DNA of 64,000 bases from Psilocybe azurescens (Eukaryota; Basidiomycota; Agaricomycetes; Agaricales; Agrocybaceae): assembly GCA_023853785.1 (NCBI GenBank), contig JAJIRX010000032.1:496001-560000 (forward strand), written 5' to 3'. The position numbers and the translations under genes are program-made. The notes under the pieces are model-generated. The model worked only from the letters and a program-made list of their open reading frames with translations. It was not told where the DNA came from and did no database searches. Positions 11,905 to 22,569 of this stretch are shown piece after piece; within the stretch, counting starts at the first letter, position 1; every line of letters begins with the position of its first letter.

Positions 11905-13801
11905 TCAATTTTTGGCACCCCAGAGATTGATAACCTGTGTTTCACAAGCATCATAGACGCTGACAAGATCGTCATAGACTGGGGATATCTCTTTATTGGG
12001 ATTCGCGACACATTGCAGGCCCATAGCCTCGCCGCCTGTCATATCCTCGAAGGCCCCTTCAGGATGTGTGCGCCTCCACCAGGCATATTTTGCCAGCAGG
12101 GCTCCTCCAGAACCCGCAGCCTCTTTGGTGGCGGAGACATAAACGTCCATATCAAAAATGTCCTACGACCACTACGTGAGTTCTAAGTTCAGAAATATAA
12201 ACAAATTACCACTCACAGCTGCTAGCTGTCTAATAACAAGATTCTGCGAAGAACCTCCGCTAATAACGAGCCTTTTAAGATGAGGCGAGTCTTTCGGAAG
12301 CATGGCCGCTATCCTTGATCTAATCGATAAAAATTGCGACTCAAGAATAGCTCTCGGATGGATAGATGGAGGGACATTTTCCGTGAGCAGAGGCGGCTTC
12401 ACAGTGGTTTTGACCAGATCTGTGGTGAAGAAATATTCTCCAACAACGTTCGGCGGGATAATCTCAGGCAGTGGAAAATAGAACCCCAAATTCCCGTTGC
12501 ACCCAGGTGGAGTTTGTTCTACTAGTTGGTTGAACACACTCCAATCGCTGTTGGCAAACCTATCCCTTATTTGCTCGCGCGCAAGGGCTCCATTTTTGTA
12601 ACAGAGCATTGCGATTTTACCCTGGAGATCGGTGGGGTGGGCGAGAAGATGAGAAGTAGTAAATCTTTTGGAGGAGCTGACGTATGAGGAATAGAGAGCA
12701 AAAATGTCGTCGATGTACCGAGTGAAAGCAAGGCATCGCCCGGTGCGGAAAGGGACATGACAGTGGCTGGGTTGTCACCAGTGAATGGAGCGACAATACA
12801 CTCTAGAAGAAAGATAGTAAGAACGGTATGTTTCGTATACGGCTAGGACCATTCATACCTGGATTGAAACCCCATTTCTTCACCCACCAGCTACTAACGG
12901 CTCCTAACGAAGTACCTCCGATGACAGGTTCTTCGCCTAGTTTAGTGCGTAAAGTAGGACCACCGCAAATATCAAGCAATCTTTCATCCCATTTACAGCT
13001 CAAGACGTCCATCAAGTTCATACCACTCGCGTCGGATATGTCGATCGGCGCGATGCGACCCAGAAACACGGAAGTTATGAAAGAAGACACCAGCGAAATG
13101 TGTGCTGTGGCTCCATATATCTCTGGATTTAATCGACGAATCTTACCATTCCAAGTCAGTTTATTTGGTGAAAATTTGTGACTAGGAAGGAATGAACATA
13201 CCCTAGAGATTTGATTACCTGTGAAACGTTCGTATGCTCGACTTCCTGATACGTCTGCCAAAGCCTGTGCTCCTCCGAATTCGTCTTCTAACCTTTTGCA
13301 ATCCTCTGTAGTAGATGAATCTTGCCAGATAGGGGCATTGGGGAAAGCAAACGCAGCTGGGAACAGTTGGTCTGTCAAGGTTTTATTGGAGTCCAAACCA
13401 GCCAGAAGAGCGTCAGATTCAGAGGACCAATACACAGATCCATGTTGCTAAAATCACCGAAAGAGTTAGATACACCATTAACAGACATTTCGAACTAAAA
13501 ATTTAACCTGGCCAGCCCCAGAGACAGCGGCTATAGCTCCCAAATCAATATTGCCTTCACTCAGCCTTTGACACAATAGATCGATAGCCTCAAGCCACAT
13601 TTTCACAGGCGACGTAACTTCCCCATCGTCAGGACCCAATATCGCACCATTCGTCGTCTCATGGTGGGGTAAGTCGCGGTCGAAGTGTACCGCAGCTTCA
13701 TGTACGACGTTCGAGTCCTCGTCGAGCAAGACGGCCTTCAGCTGCTGCGTCGACAAGTCAAGGCCAAGGAAAAGGGGGCTGGAGGGCACCGCAGAAGGCA
13801 T
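11905..13801 (-). CDS. XKS1: Xylulokinase (D-xylulose kinase, FGGY family)
   Basis: The product phosphorylates D-xylulose to xylulose 5-phosphate, linking xylose and xylitol catabolism to the pentose phosphate pathway in the cytosol. The N-terminus has the ATPase-fold signature [20 protein letters not shown]; next come [25 protein letters not shown] joined to [98 protein letters not shown] and [14 protein letters not shown]. Introns lie near 13500-13440, 13205-13150, 12860-12805 and 12215-12150. There is one defect: after [10 protein letters not shown] the frame breaks at an A4 run (12666-12669 on the plus strand). One extra A would restore a [18 protein letters not shown] stretch leading into [11 protein letters not shown]. 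The protein length (about 560 residues) otherwise matches fungal xylulokinases. Confidence 0.88.
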
Positions 13802-14332
13802 GGTGAGTGTTCTTCACGATGGGACTCGAGAGGTCATCCCTATATCTTCTTCATATTTCTCCGGATCTGCCTAGGAGATATAGATATACCCCGGATCCCC
13901 ACAATGTGAGTTGTTGCGATAATTCTCCGTCAGGAGACACCGGGACGGAACAGTCCCCATGTGCCTTGGGCGGGAGGGGCGTAGGAAGGCGAACCCGGTA
14001 CGTTTGCATTTGCATGATACCGTTCTGTCCCTGAGGCCCTGTGAATTTCATATAGGAAAAGGATCGCATGATGGAAGAAGCAGTGAAAGGAGTACCTCAA
14101 CTTTGCTCGCACCCTGCGAACAAATAATAACGTGCATTACCAGAGGCAGTTTATTTCTGCCAAATTTTCGTTTCAACACTCTCAGGTCATGCCTGGAAAG
14201 TTGAAAGACGACTATTAAGAAAAACAGCGAAACTTTTAACTCGAACAAGAAAAGTCGAAAAGATTTTTTCCCATTCGAAAAGCAGCATTTCTAATTACAT
14301 GGTGTACAATCTGTTAACTTAATTGAACTTCT
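13802..14332. other. Spacer between xylulokinase and FPP synthase
   Basis: I see no supported gene. A minus-strand open frame at 13851-14069 (Pro/Gly-rich middle) could be an exon of an unannotated small gene, but no splice-linked partner is convincing. The stretch also holds the xylulokinase promoter. Confidence 0.45.
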
Positions 14333-15671
14333 CTACTTGCTCCTCTTGTAAATCTTGCCCAGGAAGCTGTGGAACACGGCCTTCTTCAACCCACCCTCAA
14401 CCTCAACGATCTGGTCGATCTTGGCATTCAGCGAGCCGACGACCTTCTCCTCATAGTCCGCGTACACCTTGCGAATGCCGAGCTCCTCGTAGAGGGCCTT
14501 GATGACCTGCTCCTTCTGCGCGTCTTTGCGGCCGTAGTTCTCGTCGAGCACCTTGCGCTGTGCGGGCGTCGCGAGGCGGATCGCGGTGTTCACGACCCAC
14601 GAGCACTTGTTGTCCACAATGTCGGTGCCAATCTTGCCGATCTGCTCGGGGGTGCCAGAGTAGTCGAGGAAGTCGTCCTGGATCTGGAAGTACTCGCCGA
14701 GGGGGATGAGGATGGAGGAGGAGAGATCGTATGGGCGGACGGTGGTCGTCTTTCCTGCGCCGGCGGGCACGGTGTAGGACTCGGGGATGTGGCACACGAG
14801 CAGCGCGCACGCGACAGGAAGGTAGAAAGAGTAGAACGCGGTTTTGTAGACAACGATGAGACGATGTCTGTCGTGATACATAAACTATTAGTATATTATC
14901 ATCCGAATAGTAAGATCAACTCCTGCGTACCTCTCCAGAGAGAATTTGCTCAGGTCGACGTGATCTTCAGGAGCGGTGATGAGGTCCACAAGCTGGCCCA
15001 TCTGGGTCTGGTATGTGGTGTCATGGAAGACATCGAGCAAGTCCGCGTAATATTTCTCCGATCGGAAGTGAGTCTTCAGGAGGTGGTAGATGGCGCCCTC
15101 GAGCATGAACGAATCGTTGATCGCGATCAGGTTCACCTCGGGGATCTTGTACCAGCATGGCTGCCCACGTCGGGTGATAGATCCATCCATCATATCATCC
15201 GCGACGAGGAAGTACGCTTGCAGCTATCGCGCGAACGCGACAAAAAGAATCCCGGTAAGATAGGAGATCGCGATCCAGTGAACACAGGAAAGGGACGCGC
15301 ACCAATTCAATGCACCATCCCAGCACAGCAGACTTGAAGTACTCATCATCAGTCAATTCACGGCCTTTCAGGATCTCGACGGTGTCGACGACCGACATGC
15401 CGCGGTTGAGCTTGCCTCCGGGAACATTGTACTCAAGACTCTAGAATAAAAGTTGCAACACAGATAAACACATTTTCATTGGAAAGAGGCAGATCCATGG
15501 ACGAAGGAGGTGGGGAGATGGAAAGGTAGGACGACTTACGTTGCGATACCACTCGATCGCCTCCTTGGGCATCCCCTGTGCGGCGAAATGCTCGATCAGT
15601 TCGTCCCGGATTTTCTCGAACACGCCATTGAATTTAGCACGACGCGCTGCTTTGACTTCTGGGGTGGACAT
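14333..15671 (-). CDS. ERG20: Farnesyl diphosphate synthase
   Basis: The enzyme condenses DMAPP and GPP with IPP to make farnesyl diphosphate for sterols, ubiquinone, dolichol, prenylated proteins and sesquiterpenes. The start at 15671 gives [20 protein letters not shown]. Conserved parts in order are [15 protein letters not shown], the first Asp-rich motif with its following residues ([20 protein letters not shown]), [38 protein letters not shown], and the second Asp-rich motif [20 protein letters not shown] followed by [11 protein letters not shown]. The C-terminus KIYKRSK closely matches the yeast enzyme. The aromatic residue before DDMMD and the QPCW motif favour an FPP rather than a GGPP synthase. 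About four exons, all in frame. A long antisense open frame over the GC-rich last exons is a codon-bias shadow. Confidence 0.96.
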
Positions 15672-16775
15672 GATTATTGATTAGAGTGTGTTGAGGAATA
15701 GGTGGTTGTAGGTAGTGGTGGTGGTGGTGGTGAACGCAAGCAGAATGTGGAGGGTAAATGAAAGGGCCGCAGGTACCGGGTAGCACTACACGGGTAGATA
15801 TTAGTATTTCACTCCTAAGAAATTAGCCAACCAAAAGGCGTGGAGAACGGACAAGGGGGACGGATGGAGAACGCTTGCCTTGATCGACTACTTATAATCA
15901 ATAGAAAACCGGCGCAAGGCAAAAACAACGAGTATCTGGGAGCTTGAAACGTTGATTGGACGCAGAGTGTTTTTTCTTTCTTCTTTACAATTACCAAGTC
16001 GTCTTTTATACCGAGAATCTACTCCGATACGTAATTAATCTTATTAAAGTCGTTCCACCCTTCCCCAGCACACTCAGCCGTCCGAATCATACGCTAAAAA
16101 AGCCTTTTTTGTCGGATGGCGCGATGGGCGTCGCGCGAACAGTGGGCTCATCGTCGTGTCGAACGACGATTAGATTACCGGAAATAGCACCAAAAATAGT
16201 AGTTCATACCTCCTATTTCATCGTGTTCCCGCCGCAGATCATCATCTACGCCTCCGGTTAAAGTAAGCAAACCGTTCGCTCCACAAAATCTCCGCTGTTG
16301 ATATCAGTGTCGCCAGAAAAGTTAAAGTTATACACGCCTCAAAGGAGTGGGCCAGAGTATTATAGACGAGGAGCGAGGAAGACCAAGGTCAAAGTCAGCG
16401 GATTCCCTAAGGCGAAGCACATTGCGCACTCTGGTCCTTGGCTTGAGGCTTGGTCAGACCTTAATTCTAGCTTACCTCCCTTAGGAGTTGGTTGGGAGTA
16501 AGTAATATAGCTATTACCGGTAGTATCACCATTGAACCTTCAATACGTATAATGTCATTGTCGATCCTACAAGCTGCACAACCTTGCAGCCAGCTTACAG
16601 CTTTAATACAACAACTTCCGCAGAGAAAAATGCAAATACAAACAATACAAGAGATGAACAGAAAAAACCATGTGTTACAATCGAGAAGTTCTGAGCGGAC
16701 AAGAGCTATCATTGACTCTGCCGTTTCTTTTTTAATTCCGGGTTCTAAGCCTCCATACCACCAGCTGAGGATCTG

Positions 16776-16806
16776 CTCTCTTTCTTTCTTTCTTTCTTTC
16801 TTTTTC
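16776..16806. repeat. (TTTC)n microsatellite
   Basis: About six near-perfect TTTC units lie in an intergenic pyrimidine tract. Confidence 0.9.
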
Positions 16807-16904
16807 TACCTTGATGCGTTCGAGTGTGTGGGTATTTCGTTGGGTTTGGTGATAGGACTGTGGATGTAGGAGACGTCTAGAGATATGCATGCCAAGAACA
16901 AAAG

Positions 16905-17115
16905 TATTTTGAAGGGAAAACCAAGGTGGGCCGTTCTTGTTTCGTTGAGCTGGTTGTAGAGAGCGCGGTGCCAAATAGTGTGCATGTCGTCGATATGGGT
17001 GCCAAAGAAACCAGAGAATAAGGAAAAAAGAAAACCATGTGCGCTATTCTTTTTATTGCTGAGTTGTTGCAGAGAGCACGTGCCAAACGATGTATGCACG
17101 TTGTTGATAAAAATT
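16905..17115. repeat. Diverged tandem duplication, about 90-bp unit
   Basis: The block GAGAGCGCGGTGCCAAATAG (near 16958) followed by GTGTGCATGTCGTCGATA recurs as GAGAGCACGTGCCAAACGAT (near 17072) followed by GTATGCACGTTGTTGATA. Upstream parts also align (GAAAACCAAGGTGGGCCGTTCTTG, shortened in the copy to GAAAACCATGTGCGCTATTCTT). The two units lie about 115 bp apart. They belong to no supported gene. Confidence 0.7.
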
Positions 17116-17206
17116 GTAAATCCAAGCGATTCGATGAGAGAAAAAATCGAGTGTGATTTTCGAGCTATAGTGGTGGTGTTCGTGGTATAGTGGGGGCTTT
17201 ACCAAT

Positions 17207-19527
17207 TCATTCCTTGCCAACAGCACCAGCTCCTGATCGTGTGCCAGAAAGATCGGTCCAGCTTCGCCTATTAATAGACGACGAAGACGAAGATGAAGGA
17301 GGTTGCTGTTGATGGTGAGGAATCGTCCCCTCTAACCTGGTAGCACCCACCGTGCTCGCCCCATGCGAATACGTGCGCACCTTGCCCGGCCTGTTCGACA
17401 ACGACGGGCCACTAAACGTGCTCCCAGTCGAGGGTGCGTACCGTGTATGTGGAACCACATGCGCCGACCGTCCAGAAGCGGTACTAGAGTACGGACCGAG
17501 ATAAAAATAAATAACCAAAAAAAAACATACACACACACAAACGCAGAGAACACCAAGTAAAGGTAAAGAAAAACAATCACTTACTTTGCTCTCAAGGTGG
17601 GTCCGCCAGCCAAACGCGCGAAATTACTCGGGAAGAGTGGGTGTCCAGGTAAGCGATCGCCATCACTGGCATACCCACTGCTATCTCCCGCTTCGCTCCC
17701 AAAAACCGAGCCAGAGTTATTCGCCGCCGCTGCGGCCGCCGCCATGGCGCTCCAAGAAGCCGACAGGTTTCCATTAGATTCAGACCGTTGGAACGGACCC
17801 ACAGACGAGAATGAACTTGTGCGCGAGTGCGGCTGTGACGAGTGCGATTCCGACGAAGGCAAGCAGGCGGATTGTGCTTGAGTTTGACCAGGAACGTTAA
17901 TCGCGCTCGTCTTCGAGTTAGGAGGGGGATAAGGGGGAAGAGGGGAAATGGGCGATAAAATAGGTGGAGAAAATGAGTGGGAAGGGGGTAAAGGAGAGGT
18001 AGATATACGCAATCCTTGAATCTGAGAGGGAGAGATCATGTCAGGATCTTCTTCTACTGGATTGTTGCTCGCTGCCTGCCCGCCCGATATAGAAGCCGTT
18101 TCAGTGACAGACTCTTGTTCGGCTTCCTCTTCTTCAGCGCCTTCAGCAATGTCGCCTAAATGATCAGCAGTGGCATGAGAAGAGGGGAGAGGATTTGAGA
18201 GGGGGTGGAACAAGACCGAGGGAGAAGAGGCGGGGGCAAGAAGAGGTTCAATAGAAAGATGTTCGGTGTTTTCTGGTACAATGGGTGGACTAAAGGTTCC
18301 AATAACTATGCCTTCCTGGTCAGGAGGACTACGGAAGCCGTGTGGAGTTGGGGCAATGGTGGCGTCGCCGTCTTCAGCTTGGTTTGCAGTAGTGGAAGAC
18401 TGTACAAAACCGCCTTGCAGACCATGCAACTTATCGTCGATCTGAGCGCGAAAGTGCGCTTCTTGATCGTCGACGCGCCTACCTGAATGGATGCTGGCTG
18501 CTGGAGAATCCGACACGCTGAAACGTTTGCGGGTCTGAATAGGGGAATCCATGACGGCGTCCCAGTCGGACCAGTGTCCTCTGGCAGCACGCCCTTCGTC
18601 ATCAGAGATATCACTAGTATCTGGACTCTCCTGATCATCCTCAAGGAAATCATAGTCAACATCTAATTCCGGGGGTATTCCAAGGGCACCTTTGATGCGT
18701 TCCCATAGGAGTTCGGAGTGAGAGAGAATACATTTACGCGCTGCGATGGCCCAGATGAAATCCGGGGCGATGTCACGATCTACGCGCGTAAGATGATAGA
18801 CGAGGTGATTATATGTCCAAGCAGCCGGATCGCGTGGGAGATCTACGTGGGTTTCAACGGCGGAGTCGTGTTCAAAGGTAGGTAGTTTGTTGCGAAAAAT
18901 CTGGGCAAGGAGAGAAAAGAGTTTTACATCTGGAGGGGAAGAGATGAGCTGGGAGACCTCGGAAGGACGATCTATGAACGGAAGGTATATGTCATCTGGA
19001 AGAGGGGTAAAAGTTGCAGGGAGAGTGTGGCCGCCAGAAGAAGGATCTGGGTTAGGAGTGAGTTGTGGTCTGGGTACAGTGGATGTGCGGGCGAGGTCTA
19101 CGAGCTGATCTGGGGTAAGGCGGGGTTTGATTCCGCTGAAGCTGGTTGCGGAGAGATGTGGGGAAGATGGGCGGAGGCGGGGAGACGAAGAGGGGCTGTG
19201 GTCAGGAGAGTTCGAACTCGTGCGCTGACTGGGACCAAAGGAGGAGAACGCAAAGCTAACGCGTTCTGTCGAGTTGGCCGGGGGTGCTGGGCGACGATGG
19301 AGTCTGCGGGAACCAAGAACGGGAGAGGCCGGAGGGTCGTTGAGAGCGAGCGGGGTGGGAGTAGTCGCCGGGGTAGCGGTGGGGACCCTTACGATGGTGA
19401 GTTTGCTAGAGGAGGATCTATTTGGATTTAGATTGACAGTAGCATGTACGCCAAATGGGTCTGGGGCAGTAGTAGAACCACGACGGGTAGAGAGACGACG
19501 CTGGGGACTGGGAGTGACTAGAGACAT
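17207..19527 (-). CDS. Conserved fungal protein of unknown function, Ser/Pro-rich
   Basis: One long exon is followed by a short last exon. An intron of about 90 nt (donor GTAAGTGA near 17583, acceptor CTCTAG near 17493) links TLRAK to TASGRSAHVVPHTRYAPSTG and a stop at 17207. The start at 19527 gives MSLVTPSPQRRLSTRRGSTT; an in-frame ATG at 19560 would add 11 residues. Most of the protein is low complexity, with an Ala run and acidic stretches. A folded core lies at about residues 140-320: LTPDQLVDLARTSTVPRPQL, PLPDDIYLPFIDRPSEVSQL, LFSLLAQIFR, DPAAWTYNHLVYHLTRVDRD, WAIAARKCILSHSELLWERI and KGALGIPPELDVDYDFLEDD. I have the impression of similar uncharacterised proteins in other agarics, but no function is known to me. 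The serines and the disorder suggest a phosphorylated regulatory protein (inference). Confidence 0.85.
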
Positions 19528-19604
19528 GGCAGTACCATCCAATAGACACTGTCTATCCACTTTTATATCTTAGCCTACATCACTCGTGACTTGGTACATA
19601 CTAA

Positions 19605-20640
19605 CTCGACTAGTCCACTCTGCCCCGTGTCAGTGTCTCTTACGTACCTTTGCACACTGGAGGCAGCTCAAAAATTGTTCATTTCCACGCTCCCAAGCTC
19701 CCCTTCAAACTTGGGAGGGAACATACTGATTCGGCGACCCCATCGCGTTTAGCCAACGCAAACGTCACTTCCATTCTTCTGCCCACGTTCCTCACATAGT
19801 CACCAGGTGCAGAACGAGGCTCAAATGCAACATCCATCGCTCCTATCCCGGGTGTGGGCTCGGAGGATGCTGCACATGTAGCCTACAGCTTCTTGTCACG
19901 CCATAGAGCAAGATAGCGTACATCCAAGATTCATAAGCGCCCCTCCACCCAAGCTATAATTATATATCATGTTTTCATCTGTAAGCGCCGCCTGGAATAC
20001 AAGCAGGGGCCGCGTACCTAGTCTAGCAGGACCAGTCTTTTCTTCTCCGCCAGCTCAAACATTTGTCGCGTTTCGTCTGCAGTGTCTCTTTCGTTAAGTA
20101 CGTGTTTGCCAGCAGCAAGTGCCTTCATTGCCCACTCGAAATGAGGCATATTGGGATGCTATTCAACACTAGGGAAGCGTCGACAGCGTCGACAGAGACC
20201 TTGCTTGCTTGTTGAAGAAAACAGATACTGGATTACTAATTTCTATACCGAGTTACCAAAGAGCCTATGCTTTAGACTAAGTTCTGAGAGAACTTTGTTG
20301 GCATAATTGTTCGGCGTTTAGCAAGGTAATATGACATGCTGGAACGACGATCACAGCAAGTACCGGATTGTAAACGACGTCAACCTCTGGGTCATCCAAA
20401 AGCGCTGTACAGGGCCGAAATTTGAGAGACATTTGTTCATCGAAAACGATCATTAAAAAACCTTGGTAACCCTCATACGCCTTCTCGATTTTGTAAACGC
20501 CTGTGACTGCGTGCGGCAACAGCATACACCGCCACCTTGAAGTGCGTCTTGGCAGGTATAACAATAGCAGGCGGCGCATTCTTCCCAAACTTGAGCGACC
20601 TTGGTGAAGTGATCTTGGGCACCGGTCAAGGGAAGACAGC
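19605..20640 (-). pseudogene. Decayed duplicate of the adjacent Gfo/Idh/MocA dehydrogenase
   Basis: Segments match the intact gene at 21011-22569 in the same order and strand: the C-terminal flank near 19610-19635, SGELGSVE-like sequence near 19690, the region encoding the MEATLALPKDV-like stretch, ALMDLGCT-like sequence near 19950, the EKKGLVLLD-like stretch near 20035, NEKxxADTADETRQMFELA near 20080, ALLDDPEVDVVYNP near 20400, IEKAYEGYQGF near 20480, and the NAPPAIVIPAKTH-like start near 20570. Large pieces are deleted, including most of the C-terminal sheet and the stretch with the conserved HYRW residues, and the frame is broken many times. It cannot make an enzyme. Tandem duplication followed by decay is the simplest history. 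Confidence 0.85.
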
Positions 20641-21010
20641 CTCCAGAATGAGTAACGATCAGCTTATTGCAGAATGTGATCTGTGTATGTATGCGCTGTC
20701 TCTTCTGGCTATTAGAACCTCACATGCCTATACATAGCACATCTGTCCGTAGCGGCGCATTGACGATGGCCCGTGGTACCCGCTCAGTCAAGAGCGCCTG
20801 CAAATGATAAAGAATGAAATTTCGTGGGTTCTTATGAATTGGAAAGAACTATGACCGGTACCGCTAGAGCGTGAGTACCGAATCCAGATATATGATCTGC
20901 ATTTCCAAACATGAAGAGTCAAAGGGGTTCGACGAACGCTTTTACCTTCCGATTAGGCGCGCGCATCGACAAAGTTGCATTTCTCGCATTGGACTCGACA
21001 TCTCTGCTGA

Positions 21011-22569
21011 CTAGTGATCTGACACATAATAACTAGATGGCGGCCGACTACCCAGTCCACTCTGCCCCATTTAACGTCAGTCCACTGACTATCATCAACA
21101 AGCCAACCGGAATACATACCTTTTCATACACCCGTTCGATCCAATGCATCGTCGCAACAGAGTCCTCCTTCTCCACCCATGCATCAGGCCTCCTATTCCG
21201 AATCCTATCCACCAACGCCTCCAGCTGGAACCGGTACGTCAACCACCATTCCTCCCCTTTCACACCGCCTTTTGGCTTGTACACCTTCTCGACGCGTTTA
21301 CGGCCCCCTTTAATCTTTACCGTGATGCTGTGGTACAGCGTTGGAAGCACGAAGTTGAATAACTCCACGCTTCCGAGCTCGCCTTCCGCTCGCACACCGA
21401 GTTTAAGGGGGAATGCGTCGGGTATGACGCTCAGAATTTGTGTGGCGCGCCCAGGTCGCACCGTAATGTCGCGGTGACATCTTTGGGCAGCGCGAGGGTT
21501 GCCTCCATCCTTCTGTCGACGTTCTTCACGAAGTCAGCGGGGGCGGAGCGAGGCTCGAATGCCACATGCGTTGTCGCTAATACAGATGTTGGTTCGGAGG
21601 ATGTTGCATATCGGATGCAACTTATCGCATAGCCTGTGGTGAGTATTTGTTAATCCGATCCACGGCATAAAGAACAAGTTACAAGACAGCGTACATCCGA
21701 GATCCATAAGGGCTCCGCCACCCAAGGAGTAATCATATCTGATGTCGTCCTCTGGAAACATCGACTTGAGTAAGATCATGTTCACCTCTACATGCTTCAA
21801 AGCCCCAATCTCTCCACTCTCCAGGATCTCTTTGAATCGGTGCAGCGCAGGGTGGAATCTAAAAGCTAGTGTTCAGTGGATTGCACGAGATGCCAATTAC
21901 CCAGCGACCAACCGATAATGGTACGCGTCAAGCAGAACCAGTCCCTTCTTCTCCGCTAATTCGAACATCTGCCGAGTCTCATCTGCAGTGTCCGCGGAGG
22001 GTTTCTCGTTGAGCACATGTTTGCCTGCAGCAAGCGCTTTCATTGTCCACTCAAAGTGGAGCATATTGGGAAGCTGCCCAATAGAGATTTCTTAGGAGTC
22101 GATAGCGGGGCACCACGAGAACGTAAACGTACTGGATTATAAACAACATCTATTTCTGGATCGTCCAGAAGCGCTGCATTGCATTGGCAAACCAAAATTA
22201 AGATCCTCATCATTCATGCAAGGTACATGCAGCACGCACGCACCTTGATATCCCTCGTAAGCCTTCTCGATCCCATGTTTCTTTGCAAACGCCTGCGCTT
22301 TTGCCAGACTCCGTGCAGCAACGGCGTACACTACCACTTCCGGGTGCGTCTTGGCCGGTATAATGAGAGCATTAGGCGCGATATTTGCCGCACCTAGAAT
22401 CCCAAACTTGAGTGGTTTGGGAGAGGTGGATTTAGGCACTATAGAGGGAGAAAACGCCTGTAAGATGTAAGCGCGTTTCTTCTTTGTCAACGCTGATAAG
22501 TTTATTGAAGACTGGGTTTTGAAGGCTTACCGCATAGACACGCTTTATGAAGCCTATAGCAGACGCCAT
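21011..22569 (-). CDS. Gfo/Idh/MocA oxidoreductase, D-xylose (NADP+) / dihydrodiol dehydrogenase-like
   Basis: An NAD(P)-dependent dehydrogenase. The start at 22569 gives MASAIGFIKRVYA, with an intron, then PLKFGILGAANIAPNALIIP with the dinucleotide-binding glycines, VAARSLAKAQAFAKKHGIEK, AYEGYQGALLDDPEIDVVYN, GKHVLNEKPSADTADETRQM with the family EKP lysine, DAYHYRWFHPALHRFKEILE, the C-terminal sheet SLGGGALMDLGCT, and EEWWLTYRFQLEALVDRIRN. A last exon (acceptor GGGGCAG) gives SGLGSRPPSSYYVSDH and a stop at 21011. This layout matches fungal dimeric dihydrodiol/D-xylose 1-dehydrogenases; the real substrate is not shown. The frame slips once after CDLGAPHK at an A3 run (21437-21439, plus strand); one more A would join it to ILSVIPDAFPLKLG. 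Xylulokinase lies about 7 kb away, which may be coincidence. Confidence 0.85.

Larger units (their letters stand above)
15672..17206. other. Intergenic stretch with simple and diverged tandem repeats
   Basis: No gene is supported. It contains the FPP synthase promoter (including GTGGTGGTG repeats just upstream of the start), a (TTTC)n tract at 16776-16806 and a diverged tandem duplication at about 16905-17115. Short open frames on both strands follow these repeats and have no domain. Confidence 0.5.

Noticed and set aside
13851..14248. Possible small gene between xylulokinase and FPP synthase
   Set aside because: Three overlapping minus-strand frames disagree, and no splice-linked exon or domain supports any of them.
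14451..14853. Two Arg/Pro- and Ser/Pro-rich minus-strand frames overlapping FPP synthase
   Set aside because: They are out-of-frame readings of the enzyme's exons.
14369..15337. A 322-codon plus-strand open frame antisense to FPP synthase
   Set aside because: It mirrors the codon bias of the GC-rich exons, has no domain and crosses the gene's introns. The minus strand encodes a clear enzyme.
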